Under the pieces are notes generated by a model. That model saw only the letters and a program-made list of their open reading frames with translations. It was not told the origin of the DNA and made no database searches. Positions 36,124-44,860 of a stretch of 64,000 nt of DNA are shown one piece after another. Numbering within the stretch: position 1 is the first letter of the stretch; each line of letters begins with the position of its first letter. Source of the stretch: Beijerinckiaceae bacterium (lineage in GTDB: Bacteria; Pseudomonadota; Alphaproteobacteria; Rhizobiales; Beijerinckiaceae); NCBI GenBank assembly GCA_027533425.1, contig JAPZUD010000008.1, forward strand, positions 1 through 64,000, written 5' to 3'. A program made the position numbers and the translations under genes.

Positions 36124-37146
36124 TCAATGCCCCCCGACAATCGTGCGCGGCCGCGGCTCGGGCTTGCCCCGCAGCCGTGCCCAGAGCACGGCGGCCTGAT
36201 GGTTCATCCGCTCCCGCCCGATCAGCACGAGGATGACCAGGATCAGCCCGATCCAGAAGGTCCAGTATTGCGGCGTCCAGTTCGAGATCACGTCCTGCAG
36301 GACCTTGAATACGATCGCCCCGGCAAAGCCGCCATAGAGATAGCCCGTGCCGCCGATCACCAGCATCAGCAGCACATCGGCCGAGCGATGCAGCGCGATC
36401 ACGTCGAGCGAGACGAATTGCGTCGTCTGCGCCAGCAGCGCCCCCGCCGCGCCGGCATAGGCGGCGGCGAGCGTATAGACCGCGATCAACCGCCGGTTGA
36501 CGGGGATGCCGATCGCCCGCGCCCGCAGCGGGTTGTCGCGGATCGTCCGCAGCGACAGGCCGAAGGGCGAGACGACGATCCGCCGCGCCAGCAGGAACAG
36601 CAGGAACGTGACGACCAGCGAATAGACATAGGCCGTGCGGCCATAGAGGTCGAACTCGAACAGGCCGAGCACGGGGCCCATCATCACGCCCTGCAGGCCA
36701 TCCGCCCCGCCGGTCAGCCAGGTCATCTTGTTGGCGATCTCGCCGAGGACGAGGGCGACCCCGAGCGTCACCATCAGCCGGGCAAGATCCACCCCGCGCA
36801 AAACGAGGAAGCTGGTGATGAAACCCAGCGCGCCGGAGGCCAGCATGGCAAGGACCAGCCCGGTCAGCGGATCACCGATCACCAGGATGGCGAAGATCCC
36901 GGCGAAATAGGCGCCGAAGCCGAAAAAGGCGGCATGGCCGAGCGAGGCGATCCCGGCATAGCCGAGGATCAGGTCGAGCGACATCGCGAACAGTGCCGTG
37001 ATGATGATCTCGTTGAGGATCAGGTGATGGCTCGGCAGCAGCCAGATCGCACCGAAGGCCACCAGCCAGAACGCACATTCCAGCGGCTTCCAGCGGCTCG
37101 TCTCGGCGAGATGGCGCGTGGCGGTATCGATGGGAGTTCCCTGCAT
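36124..37146 (-). CDS. livM: ABC transporter permease LivM
   Basis: A 340-residue permease with about ten hydrophobic segments. LGYAGIASLGHAAFFGFGAY and the cytoplasmic RTIRDNPLRARAIGI are LivM signatures. It pairs with LivH to form the membrane channel. Confidence 0.92.
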   Translation of the reverse strand: MQGTPIDTATRHLAETSRWKPLECAFWLVAFGAIWLLPSHHLILNEIIITALFAMSLDLILGYAGIASLGHAAFFGFGAYFAGIFAILVIGDPLTGLVLAMLASGALGFITSFLVLRGVDLARLMVTLGVALVLGEIANKMTWLTGGADGLQGVMMGPVLGLFEFDLYGRTAYVYSLVVTFLLFLLARRIVVSPFGLSLRTIRDNPLRARAIGIPVNRRLIAVYTLAAAYAGAAGALLAQTTQFVSLDVIALHRSADVLLMLVIGGTGYLYGGFAGAIVFKVLQDVISNWTPQYWTFWIGLILVILVLIGRERMNHQAAVLWARLRGKPEPRPRTIVGGH

Positions 37147-37159
37147 CGGCTCGGTTCCG

Positions 37160-38014
37160 TTATCGGGCTTTGACGAACAGCCCTTGCGGGCGGAAGACCA
37201 GCACCACGATCATCACGGTGTAGATCACGAAGGCGCCGAGGCTCGGCACGTAGTATTTGCCGGCCACATCGGCGATGCCGAGCAGCAGCGAGGCGAAGAA
37301 AGGCCCCGTCAGGCTGCTGGTGCCGCCCACCGTGACCACAATCATGAAATAGATCAGGAATTTCAGCGGGAAGGTCGGGTCGAGCCCGAGGATCTCCGCG
37401 CCGAGCGCGCCCCCCAGCCCGGCAAGGCCAGAGCCGAAGGCAAAGGTCACGGCGAAGACCAGAGCGGTGTTGATGCCGAGGCCGCGCGCAACCCGCGGAT
37501 CATCCACCGCGGCCCGGAGCTGCGAGCCGAACCGGGTTCGCGTCAGGATGAGCTGGAGAGCCACCACCAGCACCCCGCAGACCGCGATGATGAAGCTGCG
37601 ATAGAGCCCGATCTGCACACCGAATACATCCACGCGGCCGCGCAGCCAGGTGGGCAGCTGGATCAGCTGTGGCTGCGAGCCCATCACGTAATCCACCGCT
37701 GCGATGGCCATGAAGACGAGCCCGATCGTAAAGAGCACCTGGTCGAGATGATTGCGGGTGTAGAGCCGCTGGTAGAGCGTCCGCTCCAGCACGAGGCCGA
37801 GCAGGGCCGGCACGAGGAAGGCGAATGGCAGCGTGAGCAGGAACGGCACGCCGAGCCGGTTCATCAGGATCGCGGTGACATAGCCCCCGACCATGGCAAA
37901 GACGCCATGCGCCAGATTGACGAAATTCATCAGGCCGAGCGTGATCGACAGGCCGCAGGCCAGGACGAACAGCACCATGCCGTAGGCAATGCCGTCAAAC
38001 AGGATGGTCAGCAC
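37160..38014 (-). CDS. livH: ABC transporter permease LivH
   Basis: A 284-residue permease with about eight hydrophobic segments. LGLMNFVNLAHGVFAMVGGY and RAAVDDPRVARGLGINT are LivH signatures. It begins 102 bp after the binding-protein gene and ends 13 bp before livM. Confidence 0.92.
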   Translation of the reverse strand: MLTILFDGIAYGMVLFVLACGLSITLGLMNFVNLAHGVFAMVGGYVTAILMNRLGVPFLLTLPFAFLVPALLGLVLERTLYQRLYTRNHLDQVLFTIGLVFMAIAAVDYVMGSQPQLIQLPTWLRGRVDVFGVQIGLYRSFIIAVCGVLVVALQLILTRTRFGSQLRAAVDDPRVARGLGINTALVFAVTFAFGSGLAGLGGALGAEILGLDPTFPLKFLIYFMIVVTVGGTSSLTGPFFASLLLGIADVAGKYYVPSLGAFVIYTVMIVVLVFRPQGLFVKAR

Positions 38015-38116
38015 GGAAGATCCCCCGGGAGGCGCAGGAACCAGGCGCCCCTGAGGCGCCCTGAAGGCAAGGAACCCGGCGCCACGCGGGCGCCCGGCAT
38101 GGACAGACAGTCCGGC

Positions 38117-39283
38117 TTACTTGGCCTTTGACGGATCCTTGACGTTCGGGATGGTGGCGAACTCGATGTTGAAGAGCTCGTTGCCGACCTTCTCGACCTT
38201 GCGGATATAGACATTCTGGATGATGTCGCGCGTGTCCTTGTCGATCGACATCGGACCGCGCGGGCTGTTCCAGGCCAGGCCCTTCATGGCCTCGACAAGG
38301 GCTTCGCCGCCGGCGCCATTGGTCTTCTTCAGGCCTTCATAGAGGGCATGCATGCCGTCATAGCCGCCAACGGCCATGAAGTTCGGGCGCAGGCCGTTAT
38401 TGGCCTTCCTGAAGGCCTCGACGAAGGCCTTGTTTTCCGGGCTGTCATGGGCGGCAGAGTAATGATGCGCCGTCACCACGCCGAGGGCGACATCGCCGAT
38501 CGTGTTGAGGATGTCATCATCCGTCACGTCGCCGGTGCCGATCAGCCTGATGCCGCTCTTGTCGAGGCCGCGCTCGACGAACTGCTTCATGAATTGCGAG
38601 CCGACGCCCGACGGCACGAAGACCAGCAGCGCATCCGGCTTGGAATCCGCCACTTTCTGCAGGAAGGGCGAGAAATCCGGGTTGGCCAGCGGCACGCGGA
38701 GATTTTCCACCTGGCCGCCATTGGCCTTGAACACATCCGAGAACCACTTCTCGACATCATGGCCCGGGCCGTAATCCGTCACCACGGTGACGACACGCTT
38801 CATGCCCTGCTTGGCCACCCATTCGCCGAACGGGCCGGCAATCTGCGGCACGACCTGGCTGGTGCGGACGATGAAGGGGGAACGCTCGGTGATGATCCCG
38901 GTGGCGGCTGCCATGACGACCATCGGCGTCTTGGACTGCGTGGCGAGCGGCGCCGTGGCCAAAGCCAGCGGCGTCAGGCCGAAGCCGGCAATCGCCGTCA
39001 CCTTGTCATTGACGATGAGTTCCTGCGCGATCCGGCGCGTGACATCGGCGACGCCGGTATCATCCTTGATGATCAGCTCGACCTTCCTGCCGGCAATCGT
39101 CGTGCCCTTCTGCGCCATGTAGAGCTGGGCCGCCGCGGCAATCTGCTTGCCGGTCGAGGTAAAGGGGCCGGTCATCGGCAGGATCAGCCCGATCTTGATC
39201 GCATCCTGCGCCAGGGCCGTGCCCGCCGTCAGCGCGAGGCCGATTGCCAGCGCGCCTGCCTTCAGGAAATTCCGTCTGCTCAT
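38117..39283 (-). CDS. ABC transporter substrate-binding protein, Liv family
   Basis: A 388-residue periplasmic protein with an export signal starting MSRRNFLKAGALAIGLAL (twin arginine, Tat-like) and ending ALAQ. The mature start IKIGLILPMTGPFTSTGKQI is the type I binding-protein fold. The ligand is unknown; the neighbouring ligAB and vanAB genes suggest an aromatic acid. The gene follows a YciI-like gene and precedes the permeases. Confidence 0.9.
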   Translation of the reverse strand: MSRRNFLKAGALAIGLALTAGTALAQDAIKIGLILPMTGPFTSTGKQIAAAAQLYMAQKGTTIAGRKVELIIKDDTGVADVTRRIAQELIVNDKVTAIAGFGLTPLALATAPLATQSKTPMVVMAAATGIITERSPFIVRTSQVVPQIAGPFGEWVAKQGMKRVVTVVTDYGPGHDVEKWFSDVFKANGGQVENLRVPLANPDFSPFLQKVADSKPDALLVFVPSGVGSQFMKQFVERGLDKSGIRLIGTGDVTDDDILNTIGDVALGVVTAHHYSAAHDSPENKAFVEAFRKANNGLRPNFMAVGGYDGMHALYEGLKKTNGAGGEALVEAMKGLAWNSPRGPMSIDKDTRDIIQNVYIRKVEKVGNELFNIEFATIPNVKDPSKAK

Positions 39284-39349
39284 GGTATCCTCCCTTGGAA
39301 TGTCTCTGCCCGGCACCGGTTTCGCCCGGCGCCGGATTGTCCCGGATCA

Positions 39350-39679
39350 TCAGCCGCTTGCGGCATTTACCGGCGTCATCGGATCGATCCGGTGCGCCTG
39401 GAAAGTCGTGGCCAGGGCCGTCACGGCAATATCCGCGACGATCCCGGCCTGGGCATAGGGGTCCGCCTCGGCAAAGGCGATGACATCCTCGCGGCTCCGC
39501 GCCTCGATGACGCCGAAATTCCCGAGCGGCGATTGCCCGTCATCGGCCGTCAGCGCCGAGCCGATCAGCACGCGCACCCGGCCCCCCCCGCTCTGCACAT
39601 GGGCACGATGCCGGTCGCGGATCGCGGCGCGCTCGGCTTCCTTGCCCGGATGATGGCGGCAGATCATCAGCCAATGCAT
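39350..39679 (-). CDS. YciI-like protein
   Basis: A 109-residue protein of the YciI fold. HWLMICRHHPGKEAERAAIR, with the conserved histidines, and the C-terminal EADPYAQAGI match the family. Many YciI proteins sit in degradation pathways and resemble muconolactone isomerase. The start at 39679 lies one base after the ligB stop, which shows cotranscription. A step in ring-cleavage product processing is plausible. Confidence 0.75.
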   Translation of the reverse strand: MHWLMICRHHPGKEAERAAIRDRHRAHVQSGGGRVRVLIGSALTADDGQSPLGNFGVIEARSREDVIAFAEADPYAQAGIVADIAVTALATTFQAHRIDPMTPVNAASG

Positions 39680-39680
39680 G

Positions 39681-40529
39681 TCACGCCGCCCTGTTCTCGA
39701 GCACCAGCATGCCGGCACCGGTCATCGAGGCCGGCACGTAGTAATGGCTGTGTTTCACCACCACTTCCGGGTCCATGGCCCCGCGCATGACGAGCCACAT
39801 CATCAGCTCCGCGCCCTCGCTGCCGAAAAGCCGGACATAATCCTCGCGGCTCAGCGCCGCCAGTCGGCCCGGATTGGCCGCGATATCGCGCAGGAACTCC
39901 CGGTCTGCCTCCGGATTGGTGAAGCCGGCCCGCGCCCCCTGCAACTGGTGCGATAGGCCGCCCGTGCCGATCACCACGACGCGCTCGTCACCGGGGAAGC
40001 TCTCGATCGCCCGGCGCAGCACCTGCCCGAGTTCGTAGCAGCGGCTGGGCAGCGGGATCGGATACTGGATCACATTGACGAAGACCGGCACGACCCTGAC
40101 CGGCCAGGCCGTCTCCGGCTTGCCGAAGAACAGCTCCATCGGCACCTGGAGGCCGTGATCGACCTCGATTTCCTGCACGATCATCGGATCGAAGCGATTC
40201 TCGACCATCCGGTCGACAACGTGCCAGCCGAGATCGGCATGGCCCTCGAAAGAGGGAATCGCGCGCGGGCCCCAGCCCTCGTCGATCGGATCATAGCGCT
40301 CGGCGCAGCCGATCGCGAAGGTCGGCACCTTGTCGAGAAAGAAGGAATTGCCGTGGTCGTTGAACACGACCACCGCGACATCGGGCCTGTTCGCCGCCAC
40401 CCAGTCGCGGCCGGGCCCGATCCCGTCGAAGAAGGGCTTCCAGTCATCGGTCTGGGTCAGGCCCTTGTCCATCGCCGCGCCGATCGACGGCACATGCGAG
40501 GAACCGAGCCCTCCGATCAGCGTTGCCAT
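39681..40529 (-). CDS. ligB: Extradiol ring-cleavage dioxygenase catalytic subunit (LigB type)
   Basis: A 282-residue class III extradiol dioxygenase. The iron ligands are in SSHVPSIG (His12), FNDHGNSF (His59) and a Glu in the region SEGAELMMW; the catalytic base is in GTGGLSHQLQG. LigB with LigA opens protocatechuate at the 4,5 position; relatives act on gallate or 3-O-methylgallate. It follows ligA by 18 bp. Confidence 0.85.
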   Translation of the reverse strand: MATLIGGLGSSHVPSIGAAMDKGLTQTDDWKPFFDGIGPGRDWVAANRPDVAVVVFNDHGNSFFLDKVPTFAIGCAERYDPIDEGWGPRAIPSFEGHADLGWHVVDRMVENRFDPMIVQEIEVDHGLQVPMELFFGKPETAWPVRVVPVFVNVIQYPIPLPSRCYELGQVLRRAIESFPGDERVVVIGTGGLSHQLQGARAGFTNPEADREFLRDIAANPGRLAALSREDYVRLFGSEGAELMMWLVMRGAMDPEVVVKHSHYYVPASMTGAGMLVLENRAA

Positions 40530-40547
40530 GATCGAGCTCCCGTCATG

Positions 40548-40898
40548 TTACTGGCTTCCCGCCGGCTTCTTGCCCAGCCTGTCGCGCAGGAAACTCTCGT
40601 GATCCATGCCGGCCTGATGGGCACCGATCTCGGTCATCCGGGCCGGCGAGATCGCCGAAATCTTGAGGATATAGAAGACGTTGCCGCCCAGCCGAACCAT
40701 CTCCTGCCAGTTCCGCGTCCGCACGGCCTGCTTCTCCTCGGCAGAAAGGCCGAACCGGTCGAGATAGGCCTCCTCATCGGCGCGGAACGCGTCGCGATTG
40801 GCCGGATCGACCAGCCCCATCGCCATCTTGTTGAGGCGATAGCCCCGGCGCTGGCGCGACCGGTCGAAAAGCGGGGTATCGGGAATGCGGTCTTCCAT
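40548..40898 (-). CDS. ligA: Extradiol dioxygenase small subunit (LigA type)
   Basis: A 116-residue helical protein. LNKMAMGLVDPANRDAF and GGNVFYILKISAI are typical of the LigA alpha subunit, which covers the LigB active site. The ATG at 40898 shares one base with the stop codon of the upstream hydrolase (TGATG), so the two are coupled; the GTG one codon earlier is less likely. Confidence 0.88.
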   Translation of the reverse strand: MEDRIPDTPLFDRSRQRRGYRLNKMAMGLVDPANRDAFRADEEAYLDRFGLSAEEKQAVRTRNWQEMVRLGGNVFYILKISAISPARMTEIGAHQAGMDHESFLRDRLGKKPAGSQ

Positions 40899-41611
40899 CA
40901 CGCCGCCTCCGCCCGCTCGAAGCCGAACCAGTCCAGCAGCGCCCGCGTCACCGCCTCGGGCCGCTCGACCGACACGAAATGCCCGGCTTCCTCGATCACC
41001 GCGAGCTGCGCACCCGGAATGGCCGCCGCCATCTCTTCGTGCTGCGCCAGGGTGCTCCAGCGATCCTGCCGCCCGACCATGACGAGGACCGGGCAGCGGA
41101 TCGCGGGCAGGACAGGCCGCGCATCCGGGCGGGTCAGCAGCGCATGGATCTGGCGCTCGTGCTGCGCCGGCGTCGCCCGCTCGACCATCGCCGTCAGCGG
41201 CGCGATCAGCGTCGGGTCCTGCTCGCGATCGATATGGAGCATCGGCGGCAGCCAGCGCGCCGCAAGCGCTGCCATCCCCTCCCCATAGGCGAGATCGACC
41301 AATGGCTTGCGCATCTCGGGCTCGTTTTCGCGAGCAGCTGTCGCACCGGTATCCATCAGGCAGAGGCGCTTGACGCGCTCCGGCTGGAGGCGGATCGCCT
41401 GCAGCGCTGCGCGCCCGCCCATCGAGAAGCCGACGAGGGAAACCGGCCCGTCGAACAGACCGAGCGCCAGCCGGGCCATGCCCTCGATCGAGTCCTGGCC
41501 GAGGAAATCGGCAACCTTCACATCGGCATGTCGGGACAGGGCTGCGATCTGGTGCGTGAAGACGCTGCCATCACAGAGGAGCCCCGGCATGAACACGATC
41601 TGTTCGCGCAT
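40898..41611 (-). CDS. Alpha/beta hydrolase
   Basis: A 237-residue hydrolase. VSLVGFSMGGRAALQAIRL contains the nucleophile Ser (GFSMGG), DRWSTLAQHE carries the likely acid, and EEAGHFVSVERPEAV the catalytic His. It is the first gene of the operon with ligA, ligB and yciI. It might split an ester or lactone to release an aromatic acid, or act on the ring-opened product; the sequence does not decide. Confidence 0.85.
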   Translation of the reverse strand: MREQIVFMPGLLCDGSVFTHQIAALSRHADVKVADFLGQDSIEGMARLALGLFDGPVSLVGFSMGGRAALQAIRLQPERVKRLCLMDTGATAARENEPEMRKPLVDLAYGEGMAALAARWLPPMLHIDREQDPTLIAPLTAMVERATPAQHERQIHALLTRPDARPVLPAIRCPVLVMVGRQDRWSTLAQHEEMAAAIPGAQLAVIEEAGHFVSVERPEAVTRALLDWFGFERAEAA

Positions 41612-41696
41612 TTCCGTCCCGTTGGTTCCGGCCGGTCATTCGCCGGCCTTGTTGCTTCTGCCGTGCCGGGCCTCCCCGGACAAGGAACGCCCCCCG

Positions 41697-41798
41697 GAGA
41701 AGGGTGCCCCTCGGAATGTCGAGCCGCCCGGCCGTGCTGGCAAGGCCTCGCCCTGCCCGGGCGACCCGGATCAGGCCTTCCAGCCCGTCCAGCCGCAT
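41697..41798 (-). pseudogene. Possible remnant of a LysR regulator N-terminus
   Basis: In the 302-bp gap between the hydrolase and the intact LysR gene, the minus strand reads MRLDGLEGLIRVARAGR followed by LDIPRGTLL. This matches the first ~35 residues of a LysR helix-turn-helix (MRLDxLxxLIxVAxxG...LxxxxxTLSR). After that the similarity stops in all frames I checked. It is probably the stub of a lost regulator of the lig operon; a chance match cannot be excluded. I see nothing else in this gap. Confidence 0.35.
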
Positions 41799-41913
41799 TT
41801 GTTCGCAGGGAGAACCGGCCGCCGGGCTGCGACGGACCGGCAAGGCTCCGCCCACCCTGCCCGCCATTCCTGCGGGCAAGTGTTCAATGAATCCAGTGAT
41901 TGTTTTGTAGGCT

Positions 41914-42846
41914 TTAGTGAATCTCATGCACGAGCGTCGGTGCGGCAGCCTCGCCTTCGCGCCGGAACCTCTGGGCAACCAGCTTCAGCAGATGTTCCCC
42001 CGCCGGCGAGAGCGGGTTGGCCCGGTTGCTGACGACGCCGACAATCCGCGAGACGCCGGGATTGACGATCGGCACTGCCTTGAGGCCCGGCGCACCGGCA
42101 AGATCGATCGCCAGCCGCGGCACCACGGTCAGCGCCACGCCGGCGGTCACGAGGCTGACGGCCGTGGCCACATGCTGGACTTCGTAGCGCCAGGTCATGA
42201 ATTCCCGCCGCGAGCCGAGCGCATCATCGATGATCGCCCGGTTCGCCGCCTGCGGGCTGATCCGAACCAGTGGCACGCCCTCAAGTTCGGCCCAGCTGAC
42301 CTGCGGCCGCGTCGCCAGCGGATGGCTCGCCTGGCAGAGCAGCACATAGGGCTCGCGCAGCAGCGGCCGCATGTCGAGATCCCAGCGATTGGCCGAGATA
42401 ATGGTGATGCCGAATTCCGCCTCGCCCTTCTGGACGAAATCCGCGATCTGCCCGGCCGCAGCATCCTGGATATGCACCGTGATATCCGGATAGGTGGCCG
42501 AGAATTCCAGCAGGATCGGCGGCAGGTAATAGGTCGCGATGGTCGGCAGGCAGCCGATGGTCAGCCGGGCCTGCCGCTCGCGCCCCTGCCGGCGCAGGGC
42601 ATCATAGGAAGCGGAAAGCGCATCGATCATCTGGCGGGCGCGCGGCAGCAATTCGAGGCCTGCCGGGGTCAGCGTCACCTGTCGCGTCGTACGGGTGAAG
42701 AGCTTGACGCCGAGATCATCCTCGAGCTTGCGCATCCGGTGCGACAGGGCGGTCTGCGACAGGTTGAGATGCGCGGCGGCACCATGGAAGCTGCCGCGCT
42801 CGGCAATGGACAGGAAGGCTTCCAGCCCGAGAAAGTCGATCCGCAT
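41914..42846 (-). CDS. LysR family transcriptional regulator
   Basis: A 310-residue LysR protein. AAAHLNLSQTALSHRMRKLE is the recognition region and GVKLFTRTTRQVTLTPAG the wing; from residue 95 (TIGCLPTIATYYLPPIL) comes the effector domain. It is encoded on the same strand as the lig-liv operon and could regulate it, or stand alone. No divergent partner is apparent. Confidence 0.88.
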   Translation of the reverse strand: MRIDFLGLEAFLSIAERGSFHGAAAHLNLSQTALSHRMRKLEDDLGVKLFTRTTRQVTLTPAGLELLPRARQMIDALSASYDALRRQGRERQARLTIGCLPTIATYYLPPILLEFSATYPDITVHIQDAAAGQIADFVQKGEAEFGITIISANRWDLDMRPLLREPYVLLCQASHPLATRPQVSWAELEGVPLVRISPQAANRAIIDDALGSRREFMTWRYEVQHVATAVSLVTAGVALTVVPRLAIDLAGAPGLKAVPIVNPGVSRIVGVVSNRANPLSPAGEHLLKLVAQRFRREGEAAAPTLVHEIH

Positions 42847-42918
42847 GAGAGCTGGCCCTTCTGACGCCTGATTGCTGAAATCAGTGCATCAGTTCGATCC
42901 GGCGATCAATGCCCGCAA

Positions 42919-43632
42919 TCAGGGCAGCGGCAGGCTGCCCTGGTCCTCGAAATAGGCCGGATGGGCAGCGGCCAGCCGCGGGATGGCCGAGAGGATCTCG
43001 CGCACATGGAGCCGCATCGCGGCCTCGGCCGCGACCGGGTCTCGCGCCCACAGAGCCGCGACGATCTGGCGATGCTGCTCGATCAGCACCGGGAAAGGCG
43101 AAGCCTCGGGCAGGCTGAGATGGCGCACGCGGTCAGTCTGGGTGCGGGCAGCCTCGACCACGCGGACGGCATAGTCGCAATCGAGGCAATCCGCGATGGC
43201 GCGATGGAAGGCTTCATCCAGTTCTGTGAAGGCGACGTTGTCGAGGCGGTTGGCCGCCTGCATCTGGCCGTCGATCAGCCCGGAGAGACGGTCGAGCCCG
43301 GCAGAATCGATCCGGGTCGCGGCCTCGCGGACGACGGCGCATTCGATCGCCTCGCGCACGAAGCGGGCATTGAGCACTTCCTTGACCGAGATCTTCGTCA
43401 CATAGGTGCCGCGGCTCGGCAGGACCTGCACCAGCCCCGCCTCTGCCAGCTTGATGAAGGCTTCGCGCACCGGCTGCCGGCTGACGCCGTAGAGCAGCGC
43501 GATCTCCTTTTCCGACAGCGGCTGCCCCGGTTCGAGCTTCAACTCGATGATCGCCTGACGCAGGCGGTTGATGATCTGCGGCACGATCGGCTCGGCGAGC
43601 CGGAGCGCGGCACTCTCGTTCAATCCTGGCAT
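42919..43632 (-). CDS. GntR family regulator, FCD subfamily
   Basis: A 237-residue regulator divergent from the TRAP transporter. The winged helix contains IALLYGVSRQPVREAFIKLA and the FCD domain DEAFHRAIADCLDCDYAV with metal-binding His. Its position next to a TRAP transporter and uxuA suggests it controls hexuronate or mannonate use, as UxuR/ExuR-type GntR proteins do. Start at MPGLNESAAL. Confidence 0.9.
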   Translation of the reverse strand: MPGLNESAALRLAEPIVPQIINRLRQAIIELKLEPGQPLSEKEIALLYGVSRQPVREAFIKLAEAGLVQVLPSRGTYVTKISVKEVLNARFVREAIECAVVREAATRIDSAGLDRLSGLIDGQMQAANRLDNVAFTELDEAFHRAIADCLDCDYAVRVVEAARTQTDRVRHLSLPEASPFPVLIEQHRQIVAALWARDPVAAEAAMRLHVREILSAIPRLAAAHPAYFEDQGSLPLP

Positions 43633-43695
43633 CGCTTCCCTCTCCCGCCCGGGCACATAGCGCGGCCACTTGCGAATGACCACAGGATGTGCACT

Positions 43696-43716
43696 ATACC
43701 GGTATGGTGCCATACC
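43696..43716. promoter_or_regulatory. Operator-like palindrome upstream of the TRAP operon
   Basis: GGTATGG-TG-CCATACC (43701-43716) is a perfect 7-bp dyad with a 2-bp centre, and ATACCGGTAT (43696-43705) overlaps it. It lies 53 bp before the dctP start and 64 bp before the GntR start. This is a typical GntR operator position. Confidence 0.6.
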
Positions 43717-43768
43717 TCAAGCACGAAGGTGCAGGGTGGGACAACCAGCAAACGGGAAGGAAAACACC

Positions 43769-44767
43769 ATGGTGAAGGCAGAAGGTTCCACCTTTTCGCG
43801 CCGCGGCACCGTTGCCCTGGCGGCGGCGACCCTCGCATTTCTCGGGCTGACGGCCACGGCCTCAGCCCAGCATCAGCTCAATATCAACACCGCCCTCTCG
43901 ACCGAGGACCCGATCTACAAGGGCCTCGAGCGCATGCGCGACAAGGTGGCGGAACGCTCGAAGGGCACGCTGACCATCCGCATCTTCCCGGGCTCGCAGC
44001 TCGGCAAGGACGAGGATGTGCTTGAACAGGCCCGGGCCGGCGCGAATGTCGCCGTCGTGGTCGATGGCGGCCGCCTTGCCGTCTTCGTCAAGGAATTCGG
44101 CATCCTGAGCGCGCCCTATCTCGCCTCCGGCTTCGACGGCATCCGCAAGGTCGTCACCTCGCCGCTTTTCGCCGAATGGGAAGCCAAGCTGAAGGCCACA
44201 TCCGGCCACCAGATCCTCTCGTTCAACTGGTGGCAGGGTGACCGCCATCTGCTGACCAACAAGCCGATCAAGGTCCCGGCCGATCTGGCCGGCATCCGCA
44301 TGCGCACCCCGGGCGCGCCGGTCTGGATGGAGACGATCCGCGCGATGGGCGCCACCCCGACCGCGATGGGCTGGGGTGAAGTCTACCCGGCCCTCCAGCA
44401 GAAGGTGATCGATGCGGCGGAAGCCCAGCATCCGGCCACGCATGGCGCCCGGCTCTATGAAGTGACGAAACACCTCACCAAAACGAGCCATTTCAACCTG
44501 ATCACCGGCATCGTGACCAGCGGTGCCTGGTTCGACAAGCTGCCCGCCGACCTGCAGAAGATCCTGCGTGAGGAATCCCTCGCCGCCGGTGATTTCGCCT
44601 CGCGCGCGACGGAGGAATCGCTCTCGAAGTTCGAGGCCGAGTTCAAGGCGAAGGGCATGACGGTGGCCGAAGTCGACCGCACACCCTTCATCGAGGCCAC
44701 CAAGGGTGTCTATGACAAGCTCGGCTACGGCGAACTCCGTACCAAGGTCGAGGCCTTGCTGAAGTAA
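43769..44767 (+). CDS. TRAP transporter substrate-binding protein DctP
   Basis: A 332-residue periplasmic protein with a signal peptide (FSRRGTVALAAATLAFLGL, ending ASAQ). ERSKGTLTIRIFPGSQLGKD is the DctP signature, and LAGIRMRTPGAPVWMETI carries the arginine that grips the carboxylate of the ligand. The neighbour uxuA points to a sugar acid as substrate. AACGGGAAGGAAA precedes the ATG at 43769. Confidence 0.92.
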   Translation: MVKAEGSTFSRRGTVALAAATLAFLGLTATASAQHQLNINTALSTEDPIYKGLERMRDKVAERSKGTLTIRIFPGSQLGKDEDVLEQARAGANVAVVVDGGRLAVFVKEFGILSAPYLASGFDGIRKVVTSPLFAEWEAKLKATSGHQILSFNWWQGDRHLLTNKPIKVPADLAGIRMRTPGAPVWMETIRAMGATPTAMGWGEVYPALQQKVIDAAEAQHPATHGARLYEVTKHLTKTSHFNLITGIVTSGAWFDKLPADLQKILREESLAAGDFASRATEESLSKFEAEFKAKGMTVAEVDRTPFIEATKGVYDKLGYGELRTKVEALLK

Positions 44768-44775
44768 GGCCGACT

Positions 44776-44809
44776 GGGCCGGGCAGCCTTCGCCGTCCGG
44801 CCCGTTTTC
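44776..44809 (+). terminator. Hairpin between dctP and dctQ
   Basis: GGGCCGG (44776-44782) pairs with CCGGCCC (44797-44803), followed by GTTTTC. It lies directly after dctP in the 93-bp gap before dctQ and probably stops part of the transcripts or shields the dctP message, as after tctC in this window. Confidence 0.5.
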
Positions 44810-44860
44810 TCATCGTACCGGAAGGACGGGGACCTGCGGGTCCACGTGAAGGGGGGCATC

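Noticed and set aside
41571-41978. 135-codon minus-strand ORF as an intact gene
   Set aside because: It overlaps both the hydrolase start and the LysR end. Only a ~35-codon segment looks meaningful, and that is reported as a possible LysR remnant.
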